From an uncultured Acidaminococcus sp. (GTDB lineage: Bacteria > Bacillota_C > Negativicutes > Acidaminococcales > Acidaminococcaceae): a stretch of 23,422 bases of DNA. Below the pieces are notes generated by a model. It was not told the DNA's origin. It did no database searches and was given only the letters and a program-made list of their open reading frames with translations. The position numbers and the translations under genes are program-made. The stretch spans positions 1 to 23,422 of the forward strand of contig OMUE01000221.1 of assembly GCA_900314165.1 (NCBI GenBank). Reading direction: 5' to 3'. Shown here in pieces: positions 6,644-14,120 of this stretch. Position 1 is the stretch's first letter; every line of letters begins with the position of its first letter.

Positions 6644-6770
6644 GCGAAGAGATAAGAGCGAAGAGGCCGCTTGCGCGGAATCCGGCCCCCTCTGGGGGCG
6701 GAGGGCCACCGTAGGTGGTGGTGGGGCCGTGCAGCGCACACCTCTTCGCTTTTCGCTCTTTGCTCTTCAC
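6644..6770. repeat. Heptamer-armed inverted-repeat element C (GCTYTTY type)
   Basis: The left arm is three heptamers (6646-6666) and the right arm four (6741-6768), reverse complementary. Inside are hairpins CCGC TTGC GCGG (6667-6678), GCCCCC TCT GGGGGC (6685-6699), CCACC GTA GGTGG (6706-6718) and GTGC AGC GCAC (6729-6739), in the same order as in element B but with different stem sequences. The right arm ends two bases before the A-tract of the prs terminator. The element lies between prs and pth. Confidence 0.85.
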
Positions 6771-6771
6771 T

Positions 6772-6804
6772 AAAAAAGGGCTGTGACAAACACAGCCCTT
6801 TTTT
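6772..6804 (-). terminator. Intrinsic terminator of prs
   Basis: GGGCTGTG and CACAGCCC form a perfect 8-bp stem around a 5-nt loop, flanked by A6 and T6, so it can act on both strands. It begins a few bases after the prs stop codon. Confidence 0.9.
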
Positions 6805-6811
6805 CATTCAG

Positions 6812-7777
6812 TTATTCTTCAAACAGATGGCTTACGGACAGATGGTTGTAGATCCGCAGGATGGTTTCTGCCAGGATGGGTGCCACGGACAGTTGGGTAA
6901 TCTTCGGATGCTTCTTAGCAGGAGCCAGAGGAATCGTATTCGTGGTTACCAGTTCCTTGATATCGGATTGGGCAATCCGGCTCAGGGCAGGATCCGTCAG
7001 GATCGGGTGGGTTACGCAGGCATAGACTTCCTTGGCACCGAATTTCTTCAGAGCCTTGGCGCCTTCACACAGGGAACCGGCCGTATCTACGATATCGTCC
7101 ACCATGATGCAGATCTTGCCTTCTACATCACCAATCAGATTCATGACTTCGGCTACACCGGGTTCAGGGCGCCGTTTGTCGATGATGGCCAGACCGCATT
7201 CCAGGCGGGTAGCAAAGTTACGGGCACGGCTTACACCGCCCAGGTCAGGAGAAATGACCTTGATATCGGAAGGATCGAATCCTTTTTCCTTCATATAGTC
7301 AGCCATGATAGGGCCGCCGGGCATATGATCCACAGGAATGTCGAAGAAGCCCTGGATCTGGGCAGCGTGGAGATCCACAGTGACCAGACGGGTGATACCG
7401 GCTACGGTCATCAGATCAGCCATGAGTTTGGCAGTGATAGGTTCACGGCCTCTGGCTTTTCTGTCCTGACGGGCATAGCCATAGAAAGGAACTACAGCTG
7501 TAATGTGTCTGGCACTAGCCCGTTTGAAGGCATCTGCCATAATCAGCAGTTCCATAATATTATCATTTACAGCAGGACCGCAGGTCGGTTGTACAATAAA
7601 CACATCCTTGCCACGGACACTTTCGTTAATCATAACCTGTACTTCACCGTTATTGAAACGGTTGATGACAGCGTCGCCTACCGTTGTCCCCAGATATGCT
7701 GCAATTTCTCTCGCCAGATCAGGATTGGCGTTGCCGGAAAATATAGCCATTTCGTCGGCAGATTTTTCACCCAACAT
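6812..7777 (-). CDS. prs: Ribose-phosphate pyrophosphokinase (PRPP synthetase)
   Basis: 321 residues, class I PRPP synthetase, which makes PRPP from ribose 5-phosphate and ATP for purine, pyrimidine, His, Trp and NAD synthesis. Visible are the catalytic flexible loop (RQDRKARGREP, 103-113), the DLHAAQIQGFF segment with His137, and the PRPP-binding loop DDIVDTAGSL (227-236). A GGGGGT site precedes the ATG. It has its own promoter and terminator although it follows glmU, as in Bacillus. Its product is the known effector of PurR, encoded two genes upstream. Confidence 0.97.
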   Translation of the reverse strand: MLGEKSADEMAIFSGNANPDLAREIAAYLGTTVGDAVINRFNNGEVQVMINESVRGKDVFIVQPTCGPAVNDNIMELLIMADAFKRASARHITAVVPFYGYARQDRKARGREPITAKLMADLMTVAGITRLVTVDLHAAQIQGFFDIPVDHMPGGPIMADYMKEKGFDPSDIKVISPDLGGVSRARNFATRLECGLAIIDKRRPEPGVAEVMNLIGDVEGKICIMVDDIVDTAGSLCEGAKALKKFGAKEVYACVTHPILTDPALSRIAQSDIKELVTTNTIPLAPAKKHPKITQLSVAPILAETILRIYNHLSVSHLFEE

Positions 7778-7820
7778 GCTTTTACTACCCCCAGGTTCTT
7801 AGTCTAGAATTCTAAAGAAA

Positions 7821-7849
7821 AGTATACAACTCTATTTCTTTTGTGACAA
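7821..7849 (-). promoter_or_regulatory. Promoter of prs
   Basis: TTGTCA (7844-7849) and TATACT (7821-7826) with a 17-bp spacer on the minus strand, in the short glmU-prs gap. Transcription would start near 7814, giving a leader of about 37 nt. Confidence 0.75.
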
Positions 7850-7853
7850 CCGC

Positions 7854-9227
7854 TTATTTTTTGTTTCTGTATTTTTCAGCCCAGTCCGGAATATTGACCT
7901 GTTTGCCCCGGGCCACGCCCAGTGCGTTGGCAGGCACATCTTTTGTAATGGTGCTGCCGGCAGCGATGTAGCTGCCCTTGCCGATGGTCACAGGAGCCAC
8001 CAGGTTGCTGTTGCAGCCTACAAAGGCATCGTCTTCGATGACTGTGCGTTGTTTGATCTTACCGTTGTAATTGACCGTAATGGTACCGCAGCCCATGTTC
8101 ACGTTGCTGCCGATATCGCTGTCCCCGATGTACTGCAGGTGCGGCAGCTTCGTGCCCACGCCTACATTGGAGTTCTTCACTTCTACGAAGTTGCCCATCT
8201 TCACATGGTCTGCAATGACCGTATTGGGCCGCAGGTGGTCGTAAGGTCCCATATGGACTTCATTGCCCACCTGGCAGTCATGAGCATAGACAAACTGCAT
8301 GACCGTGCCATTGCCTACCTTCACATTCGTAAAGCGGACCTGAGGCCCGATTTCACAGTCCTCGCCGATTTCCGTATCCCCTTCCAGCCAGGTGCAGGGA
8401 TACAGTACCGTGTCCCGTCCTACCTTCACGCCTTTTTCCACATACGTCGTAGCAGGATCCATGACGGAGACCCCTTCGTCCATGAGACGGCCTACGATGC
8501 GGCTGTTCATGATGCGCTGGGCTTCAGCCAGCTGCCGGCGGGAGTTTACGCCCATAACCATGTCGAAGTCCCCGGTTTTGATGCCGGCTACCCGACGGCC
8601 TTTTGTCAGGCAGATACTCAGGATATCCGTCAGATAATATTCGCCCTGGGCATTGTCGTTGGACAGGTTGGCCAGCAGTTCAAACAGCAAAGGCAGTTCT
8701 ACACAGTAGATGCCCGTATTGATTTCCCGGATCTTCCGCTGCTCCGGCGTAGCGTCTTTTTCTTCCACGATGCCCGTGACCTGACCGGCTTCGTCCCGCA
8801 GGATCCGGCCATAGCCGAAGGGATCCGGGGCCGTAGCTGTCAATACGCTGACACCGGCACCACTCTTCAAGTGGCTTTCGTAGAATTTTTTCAGTTCAGC
8901 CCCTTCCAGAAGAGGCGTATCGCCGCACAGGATCAGGGCTGTACCTTTAGCATCCCCCAGCAGGTCTTTTGCCTGCAGCACTGCATGGCCTGTGCCCAGC
9001 TGTTCCGGCTGGATAGCCACCCGGGCACGGGTACCTACAAACTCCGTAACTTTTTCAGAACCGAAGCCCACAATGACGATTTCGTCATCCGCACCTGCTT
9101 CCTCGGCAGCGTCCATGACGTGTTCCAGCATGGGTTTGCCACACAGTTTGTGCAGTACCTTGGGTAGTTTTGATTTCATCCGCGTTCCCTTGCCTGCAGC
9201 AAGGATGATTGCCGCCAAATCCGACAT
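7854..9227 (-). CDS. glmU: Bifunctional UDP-GlcNAc pyrophosphorylase / glucosamine-1-P acetyltransferase
   Basis: 457 residues, full length. It acetylates glucosamine-1-phosphate and then couples it to UTP, making UDP-GlcNAc for peptidoglycan. The N-terminal pyrophosphorylase begins with AAIILAAGKGTRMKS and continues with the GTGHA and DTPLL segments. The C-terminal left-handed beta helix contains the hexapeptide repeats and the NYNG active-site region. An AGGAGG site lies 8 nt before the ATG. It follows purR by about 20 nt, so ispE-gntR-purR-glmU look like one operon. Confidence 0.97.
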   Translation of the reverse strand: MSDLAAIILAAGKGTRMKSKLPKVLHKLCGKPMLEHVMDAAEEAGADDEIVIVGFGSEKVTEFVGTRARVAIQPEQLGTGHAVLQAKDLLGDAKGTALILCGDTPLLEGAELKKFYESHLKSGAGVSVLTATAPDPFGYGRILRDEAGQVTGIVEEKDATPEQRKIREINTGIYCVELPLLFELLANLSNDNAQGEYYLTDILSICLTKGRRVAGIKTGDFDMVMGVNSRRQLAEAQRIMNSRIVGRLMDEGVSVMDPATTYVEKGVKVGRDTVLYPCTWLEGDTEIGEDCEIGPQVRFTNVKVGNGTVMQFVYAHDCQVGNEVHMGPYDHLRPNTVIADHVKMGNFVEVKNSNVGVGTKLPHLQYIGDSDIGSNVNMGCGTITVNYNGKIKQRTVIEDDAFVGCNSNLVAPVTIGKGSYIAAGSTITKDVPANALGVARGKQVNIPDWAEKYRNKK

Positions 9228-9246
9228 TCTTAAAGCCTCCTAGTGA

Positions 9247-10059
9247 TTACAGTAATTCCGGTGCAACGTCTATAGCCTTAGCTGCTTCGTCCACGGATTT
9301 CAAAGTCAGCAGGGAAGCATATTCTTCTACGGTCTTCTTGACCGGTTCTTTCGTAGAGATAAACAGGTAAGTGCCCACAACCGTAGCGCCTACTTCGGCT
9401 GCCAGTTCCTGCATGCCCCGGGCCGTGCCACCACCACGCATGAAATCATCTACGACCAGGACCCGTGCCTTGGGAGGCAGAGCCTTTCTGGGCAGGGACA
9501 TGGACTGGATTTTTTTGGAAGAGCCGCTGAGATAGCTGATACTTACCGCAGGTCCTTCCGTAATCCGGGCTTCTTTCCGGGCCATGACCATGGGGATGTT
9601 GAATGCCCGGGCCGTACTGAGAGCCAGAGGAATACCTTTCGTTTCTACAGTCATGACGTATTCCGGCTTCAGTTCCAGCGTCCGCTGCATAATGATTTCT
9701 CCCAAACGAGAGCAGATCTGAGGATCAAACAGCAGGTCGTTCATATAGATCATGCCGCCGGGCAGCACTCTTTGAGGATCTTTCAATTTCTGAGCCAATT
9801 CCCCCAGGAATTGGTTATCTGCTTCGTTCGTATGATAGGGAATGAAGCGTACACCGCCGCTGGCCCCGGCCACCGTTTCGATGATGCCCAGATCATAGGC
9901 TGCCAGTCCGTTCCGAACCGTCTGCACGTCTTCACTTAATGTAGATTTAGCGACTGTGAACTTTTCGCAAAAATACGAAAAGGGAAATAACTGGAATGGA
10001 TGATCGTTCAATTCTTTGGTTAATGCTACGATACGCTCCAGACGCTTAATTCTTGCCAT
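9247..10059 (-). CDS. purR: Purine operon repressor PurR (Bacillus type)
   Basis: 270 residues: an N-terminal winged helix (about 1-75) followed by a phosphoribosyltransferase-like domain. The PRPP-binding motif VLVVDDFMRGGGTARG (200-215) is intact. In Bacillus, PRPP binding releases the repressor from pur promoters, so high PRPP means derepression. The start overlaps the end of the gntR gene by 14 nt, which suggests translational coupling. The ispE-purR-glmU-prs grouping is conserved in Firmicutes. I did not find a clear PurBox upstream of genes in this window. Confidence 0.95.
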   Translation of the reverse strand: MARIKRLERIVALTKELNDHPFQLFPFSYFCEKFTVAKSTLSEDVQTVRNGLAAYDLGIIETVAGASGGVRFIPYHTNEADNQFLGELAQKLKDPQRVLPGGMIYMNDLLFDPQICSRLGEIIMQRTLELKPEYVMTVETKGIPLALSTARAFNIPMVMARKEARITEGPAVSISYLSGSSKKIQSMSLPRKALPPKARVLVVDDFMRGGGTARGMQELAAEVGATVVGTYLFISTKEPVKKTVEEYASLLTLKSVDEAAKAIDVAPELL

Positions 10060-10774
10060 TAGCCACTACCTTCTTTCCTTTCTTGTCCGTAGGGATATTG
10101 GTTTGTTCTTCAATGACGCGCAGCAGGGTCCGTTCTGCATTTTCCATATGGACCCGAACTGCTTCCTGAGCCTTCTTGGCGTTGTGTTTTGCAATGGCAT
10201 CCACAATGGCCGTGTGTTCTTCCAACATGACTTCCAGACGGCCTGGATACGGCATGGAGCTGCCACGGATGGCCGTGATCTGCTCCCGCAGGTTGTTGAT
10301 GATGGTCATGCAGCGGCGGTTGCCACTGGCTCGATAGATTATATCATGAAATGCCGTATCGTTTTCAATAATTTTCGGATAATTCTTTTCTGCAACCAAA
10401 GGTCTGTCAACTTCTATGAGGCGGCGCATTTCAGCCACTTCCTCATCCGTAATCTTTTCGGCAGCCAGGCCGGCAGCCAGTACGTCCAGAGCCGTACGGA
10501 CTTCGTAGACCTCGTTGATGTCTTTGATAGAGATGTTGGCTACATAAGCCCCTCTCCGGGGAATCATGACGACCAGGCCTTCCAGTTCCATCTTACGGAT
10601 AGCTTCCCGGACAGGGGTCCGGCTGACGCCCATCTCCTCAGCCAGCTGCAGTTCCATAAGGCGCATGCCAGCAGGGAACTGCCCACTGATAATAGCCTGC
10701 CGGATATTTTCTACAACGACCTCCCGCAGAGGTTTGTAAGAATCCAAAGGAATTTGTTTCAACCGTTCAACCAT
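10046..10774 (-). CDS. GntR/FadR-family transcriptional regulator (FCD domain)
   Basis: 242 residues. The ATG is chosen over a TTG two codons upstream because the GGGAGGGG site is 8 nt from the ATG but too close to the TTG. An N-terminal winged helix (about 15-75; PVREAIRKMELEGLV recognition helix) is followed by an all-helical FCD domain. Metal or ligand residues are visible as the Asp and His of DTAFHDI, the His of EEHTAIV and the His of VRVHMEN. The ligand is unknown; FCD regulators commonly sense carboxylic acids. It lies 2 nt after the ispE stop and overlaps purR. A GntR gene in this position is not part of the Bacillus order. Confidence 0.92.
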   Translation of the reverse strand: MVERLKQIPLDSYKPLREVVVENIRQAIISGQFPAGMRLMELQLAEEMGVSRTPVREAIRKMELEGLVVMIPRRGAYVANISIKDINEVYEVRTALDVLAAGLAAEKITDEEVAEMRRLIEVDRPLVAEKNYPKIIENDTAFHDIIYRASGNRRCMTIINNLREQITAIRGSSMPYPGRLEVMLEEHTAIVDAIAKHNAKKAQEAVRVHMENAERTLLRVIEEQTNIPTDKKGKKVVANGKN

Positions 10775-10776
10775 TT

Positions 10777-11637
10777 TCAATACCCCTCCCGCACTGTATG
10801 TGCTGTTTCTATTTGTAACTCTCTATATTTCTGTTTCAACAGGCCGGCAGCCTTAGCAGCTGCTTCAGCCTGGAAAAAGATGCCAAATACAGTAGGCCCG
10901 CTGCCGCTCATCATGGCCTTCGCAGCGCCCAGTTCCTGCAATTCCGTCAATAATCCCTGCAGGATGGGATGAGCCGGCACCGTCACCAGCTCCAGGTCAT
11001 TGCCCATAAGGGCCAGGACATCCGGAAGCTTTTGAGAAACAATCGCCTGTTCCAGTTTGTCTATATCCGGACTGTTTTTCGGCGGCTTCCGATCGATTTC
11101 CCCGTAAGCCCAGGCCGTGGAGACCTCCAAAGCGGCTGGTTTTACAAGGACCAGGTGAAAATCTGGCACGGCCGGCAGCACTGTCATCAGTTCGCCCCTC
11201 CCCCGGGCTCTCTGAGTGCCTCCGGCAATACAGAATGGCACGTCGCTGCCGATGGTGGCGGCCACCGTCTCCAGCTGCTGTCGGGGCAGAGGCTCTCCAT
11301 AGTACTGGTTCAGCAGCTTCAGCACTGCTGCTGCATCCGTACTGCCCCCTGCCAGTCCTGCGGCTACGAAGATCTGTTTTTCGCCATGAAGATGAACATT
11401 CAGGTCACAGCCGGTTGCCTTTTGGAAGGCTAAAGCTGCCTTCACCATCAGGTTCCGCTTGTCACAGGGCAGCTCTGCCAGATCCGTGGTCACGGCAAAG
11501 GAAGCCGCCGGCTCCAGTGTAATAGTATCGGCCAGGGATATGCTCTGCATGATCATATCCACCCCGTGGTAACCATCCGGTCGTCGGCCCAGGACCTTCA
11601 GGCCCAGATTAATTTTTGCATAGGCATGCACAATCAT
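10777..11637 (-). CDS. ispE: 4-diphosphocytidyl-2-C-methyl-D-erythritol kinase
   Basis: 286 residues, a GHMP kinase of the non-mevalonate (MEP) isoprenoid pathway, phosphorylating CDP-ME. The N-terminal AYAKINLGLKVLGRRPDGYH is diagnostic, the ATP-binding glycine motif VAAGLAGGSTDAAAVL is intact, and the C-terminal MSGSGPTVFGIF is the third GHMP motif. The start ATG has GAAGGTGA about 8 nt upstream; a frame open for 32 more codons upstream covers the promoter and is rejected. It is the first gene of the ispE-gntR-purR-glmU cluster. Confidence 0.96.
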   Translation of the reverse strand: MIVHAYAKINLGLKVLGRRPDGYHGVDMIMQSISLADTITLEPAASFAVTTDLAELPCDKRNLMVKAALAFQKATGCDLNVHLHGEKQIFVAAGLAGGSTDAAAVLKLLNQYYGEPLPRQQLETVAATIGSDVPFCIAGGTQRARGRGELMTVLPAVPDFHLVLVKPAALEVSTAWAYGEIDRKPPKNSPDIDKLEQAIVSQKLPDVLALMGNDLELVTVPAHPILQGLLTELQELGAAKAMMSGSGPTVFGIFFQAEAAAKAAGLLKQKYRELQIETAHTVREGY

Positions 11638-11668
11638 GGTCTTTTCACCTTCAGTGTATTTTGTATCC

Positions 11669-11697
11669 ATTTTACCGTTATTTTTTAATTGTAGCAA
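11669..11697 (-). promoter_or_regulatory. Promoter of the ispE-gntR-purR-glmU operon
   Basis: TTGCTA (11692-11697) and TAAAAT (11669-11674) with a 17-bp spacer on the minus strand. The leader to the ispE ATG would be about 25 nt. Confidence 0.6.
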
Positions 11698-11755
11698 GAG
11701 ATTTATGAACATTATTTTAACTTTTTTCCACAAACGTTCCGTCTTCTTGATTTTC

Positions 11756-11784
11756 TATCATTTATGATTAAAAAGTGTTACAAT
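11756..11784 (+). promoter_or_regulatory. Possible promoter of the YitT-family gene
   Basis: TACAAT (11779-11784) with TATCAT 17 bp upstream, or alternatively TAATAT (11784-11789) with TTTATG (11761-11766) at 17 bp. Both are imperfect; the region is AT-rich and divergent from the ispE promoter. Confidence 0.4.
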
Positions 11785-11813
11785 AATATCACTCTAATCA
11801 AGGAGGTCATCCT

Positions 11814-12698
11814 ATGCCAAAACTGATCCGCAAATATTTCTGGACAACTCTGGGCTGTTTTCTGATGGCAGTAGCTGTGAACAGCTTCTTCGTCCGCCAT
11901 CATTTCATCGCCGGAGGGATTGCCGGTTTCTCCATGATCCTGTACTACCTGTTCCACTGGCCTGCCGGTATCGTCAGCTTCATCCTGAATATCCCCTTGT
12001 TCTATCTGGCCTATCGCTACATGAGCCGTACATTCTGTATTGACAGTCTCATGGGCACCCTGATCTTTTCCGTCATCCTGGACGCCACAGTCTTTCTCCA
12101 GGAACTGGTAGTCGTAAACGACCCCATCCTGTCTTGTATCGCAGGCGGCGTAGTGGAAGGTCTGGGGGCTGCCCTGGTATACCGTTCGGAAGCGTCCACA
12201 GGAGGTGTGGACATCATCGGCTTCATGGCCAAAAAGTATAAAGGCATCAGTGTCAGCACTACGAACTTCGCTTTCAACGTAATCCTGATGCTAGCCGCTA
12301 TGGTGTTCTTAGGCATTGAGCCCGTGCTGTACACCATGGTCATGTTTTTCATCTCTTTTAAAGCCACGAACTTCTTCATGGTGGGCTTTGATTATAAGAA
12401 AACCATCATGATCATCAGCAAGGAGCCGGACAAGATTGCCGACCGGATCATGCGGGAGGTCCAGAGAGGTGTTACATTCCTCCATGGGGAAGGTGGCTTT
12501 ACTCACAACGATACGAAAGTCCTCATGGTCGTCATCAAACTGACCCAGCTGAATCATATCAAGAAGATTATCGAACAGGAAGACCCCATGGCCTTCGTCA
12601 CCGTCCAGGATGCCAATGACGTATTCGGCCGCGGCTTCACAGAGCCGGACGTGGTGCTGGAGTTTCCGGAAGAAAACAAAGCGAAAAGCGAAGAGTGA
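11814..12698 (+). CDS. YitT family membrane protein (DUF161 + DUF2179)
   Basis: 294 residues, AAGGAGG site 7 nt before the ATG. The first about 210 residues form several hydrophobic segments with the family features (AGGIAGFS near residue 33, STGGVDIIGF near 128). The C-terminal DUF2179 domain (about 215-285) is soluble, with HGEGGFT and the VFGRGF end. YitT-like proteins are of uncertain function; transport roles have been proposed. The final residues KAKSEE and the stop codon are encoded by the left heptamer arm of repeat element D. It converges on gltS. Confidence 0.9.
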   Translation: MPKLIRKYFWTTLGCFLMAVAVNSFFVRHHFIAGGIAGFSMILYYLFHWPAGIVSFILNIPLFYLAYRYMSRTFCIDSLMGTLIFSVILDATVFLQELVVVNDPILSCIAGGVVEGLGAALVYRSEASTGGVDIIGFMAKKYKGISVSTTNFAFNVILMLAAMVFLGIEPVLYTMVMFFISFKATNFFMVGFDYKKTIMIISKEPDKIADRIMREVQRGVTFLHGEGGFTHNDTKVLMVVIKLTQLNHIKKIIEQEDPMAFVTVQDANDVFGRGFTEPDVVLEFPEENKAKSEE

Positions 12699-12857
12699 TG
12701 AGCGAAGAGGGCGCGCTGCGCAGGCCTTAAAACAACGATGTGACATATCATCATTTCAAACAATGCTCTTATCCCATACAATTGATAATAGTCGTACTGC
12801 TGCAACAAGATTGTGCGGAGCACACCTCTTCGCTTTTCGCTCTTTGCTCTTCGCTAC
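12681..12857. repeat. Heptamer-armed inverted-repeat element D (GCTYTTY type)
   Basis: The left arm is four heptamers (12683-12710) and the right arm four (12825-12852), reverse complementary. It shares the first hairpin (GCGC GCT GCGC, 12711-12721) and the last (GTGC GGA GCAC, 12813-12823) with elements B and C. The middle is AT-rich filler without the two GC-rich hairpins. The left arm overlaps the end of the YitT gene; the right arm ends just before the A-tract of the gltS terminator. Confidence 0.85.
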
Positions 12858-12893
12858 AAAAAAAACCTGCCGCCAACCGCGGCAGGTTTTTTT
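12858..12893 (-). terminator. Intrinsic terminator of gltS
   Basis: AACCTGCCGC and GCGGCAGGTT form a 10-bp perfect stem around a 5-nt loop, extended by A/T runs on both sides (A8 and T7). It serves the minus-strand gltS and could also stop yitT transcripts. Confidence 0.9.
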
Positions 12894-12900
12894 ACTAAGG

Positions 12901-14106
12901 TTACTTCCCAAAGATATTCACGAACACCATGATGATACTGGAATTTACGAAGTCGATGAACATAGCGCCTACCAAAGGTACTACGAAGAAGGCTTTCGGA
13001 GAGGGACCATACACAGTGGTGATGGCGCTCATGTTAGCCATGGCGTTAGGCGTAGCGCCCATACCGAAACCGCAGGTAGCGGAGACCATGACGGCAGCAT
13101 CGTAGTCCCGACCCATAACGTTGAAGACCACGAACGTGGTGAACAAGGCCATGAGGACAACCTGAGCGATAGCGATGACGGACAGAGGGCCGGCAATATC
13201 GAACAGTTCCCAGATCCGCAGGCTCATGAGGGCCATAGACAGGAAGATGTTCAGGCCAACGTCGCCCATGGTCTGGATTTCGGGAATAGGTACATCCACA
13301 CCCTTTACGGTATCTGCGATATTCCGGATAACGGCAGCTACCAGCATGGAGCCGATGTAGCCGGGGAATACCAGGCCGACGCTGTTAAAGAACTTCGTAA
13401 CGATGGTGCCGATACCCATAGCGATGAGGATTTCGCCGGTACCCAGCATGAACTTTTCAGGCGTCATGGGCACAGGTTCTGCTGCTTCCATACTGTTCGT
13501 GCTCACGTCTGCCGGCTGATCCATATCCACAGCGCCACTGCGCAGATGGTATTTTACCAGCAGTCTATGGGCTACAGGGCCGCCCATGAGGGAGCCGGAA
13601 ATCAGGCCGAACGTAGCCATAGCGATGGCCACCGTATTGGCTCTGGCTACGCCCATGCTTTCAAACATAGGACCGAAGGCACCGGAGGTACCGTGGCCGC
13701 CTACCAGAGGGATGGAACCGGCGCACAGACCCAGCAGGGGATGCAGGCTGAATACTTTTGCCAGAGTTACGCCGATGACATCCTGCAGGGCAATGAGGAT
13801 GCCGCAGACGATGGTCAGAGTCACTACGCCCCGGCCGCCTTTTTTCAGCAGGGCAAAGCTGGCAGTAAACCCGACACTCGTAAAGAACATATTCATGAAG
13901 AAGCTTTGCTGTACAGTATCCAGCTTGATGGCGCTGCCGCCGGCCTGATGCAGGGCCAGGTTGATAATAGCGAACAGGATACCGCCAATGACCGGGTTAG
14001 GAATACAGTACGTTTGTAAAAACTTGATCTTGGATTTTAAATATTTCCCTAAATAGTACAGAAAGATACCTACAGCCATTGTTTGATACGAGTTTAATGC
14101 CAACAT
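12901..14106 (-). CDS. gltS: Sodium/glutamate symporter GltS
   Basis: 401 residues, the same length as the E. coli protein. Integral membrane carrier importing glutamate with Na+. The two inverted repeats are recognisable: the first re-entrant region has GSIPLVGGHGTSGAFGP (about 130-146), and the second has CGFGMGATPNAMANM near residue 350. An AGGAGG site lies 9 nt before the ATG, and the gene starts 14 nt after holA with no promoter visible between, so it may be transcribed with the com/holA genes. In a glutamate fermenter the Na+ gradient made by the decarboxylase pump encoded elsewhere in this window would drive it. Confidence 0.95.
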   Translation of the reverse strand: MLALNSYQTMAVGIFLYYLGKYLKSKIKFLQTYCIPNPVIGGILFAIINLALHQAGGSAIKLDTVQQSFFMNMFFTSVGFTASFALLKKGGRGVVTLTIVCGILIALQDVIGVTLAKVFSLHPLLGLCAGSIPLVGGHGTSGAFGPMFESMGVARANTVAIAMATFGLISGSLMGGPVAHRLLVKYHLRSGAVDMDQPADVSTNSMEAAEPVPMTPEKFMLGTGEILIAMGIGTIVTKFFNSVGLVFPGYIGSMLVAAVIRNIADTVKGVDVPIPEIQTMGDVGLNIFLSMALMSLRIWELFDIAGPLSVIAIAQVVLMALFTTFVVFNVMGRDYDAAVMVSATCGFGMGATPNAMANMSAITTVYGPSPKAFFVVPLVGAMFIDFVNSSIIMVFVNIFGK

Positions 14107-14120
14107 TCTGTCATAACCTC

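Noticed and set aside
6620..6739. Longer N-terminus for pth
   Set aside because: The extra 40 residues would be translated from element C; the ATG at 6619 has a good ribosome site and gives the normal family length and N-terminal motif.
11638..11733. Longer N-terminus for ispE
   Set aside because: It would cover the promoter; the family normally begins a few residues before AYAKINL, as from the ATG at 11637.
12610..14019. 469-codon plus-strand frame crossing the end of yitT and the antisense of gltS
   Set aside because: It runs through repeat element D and a terminator and lacks a start context; gltS on the other strand is certain.
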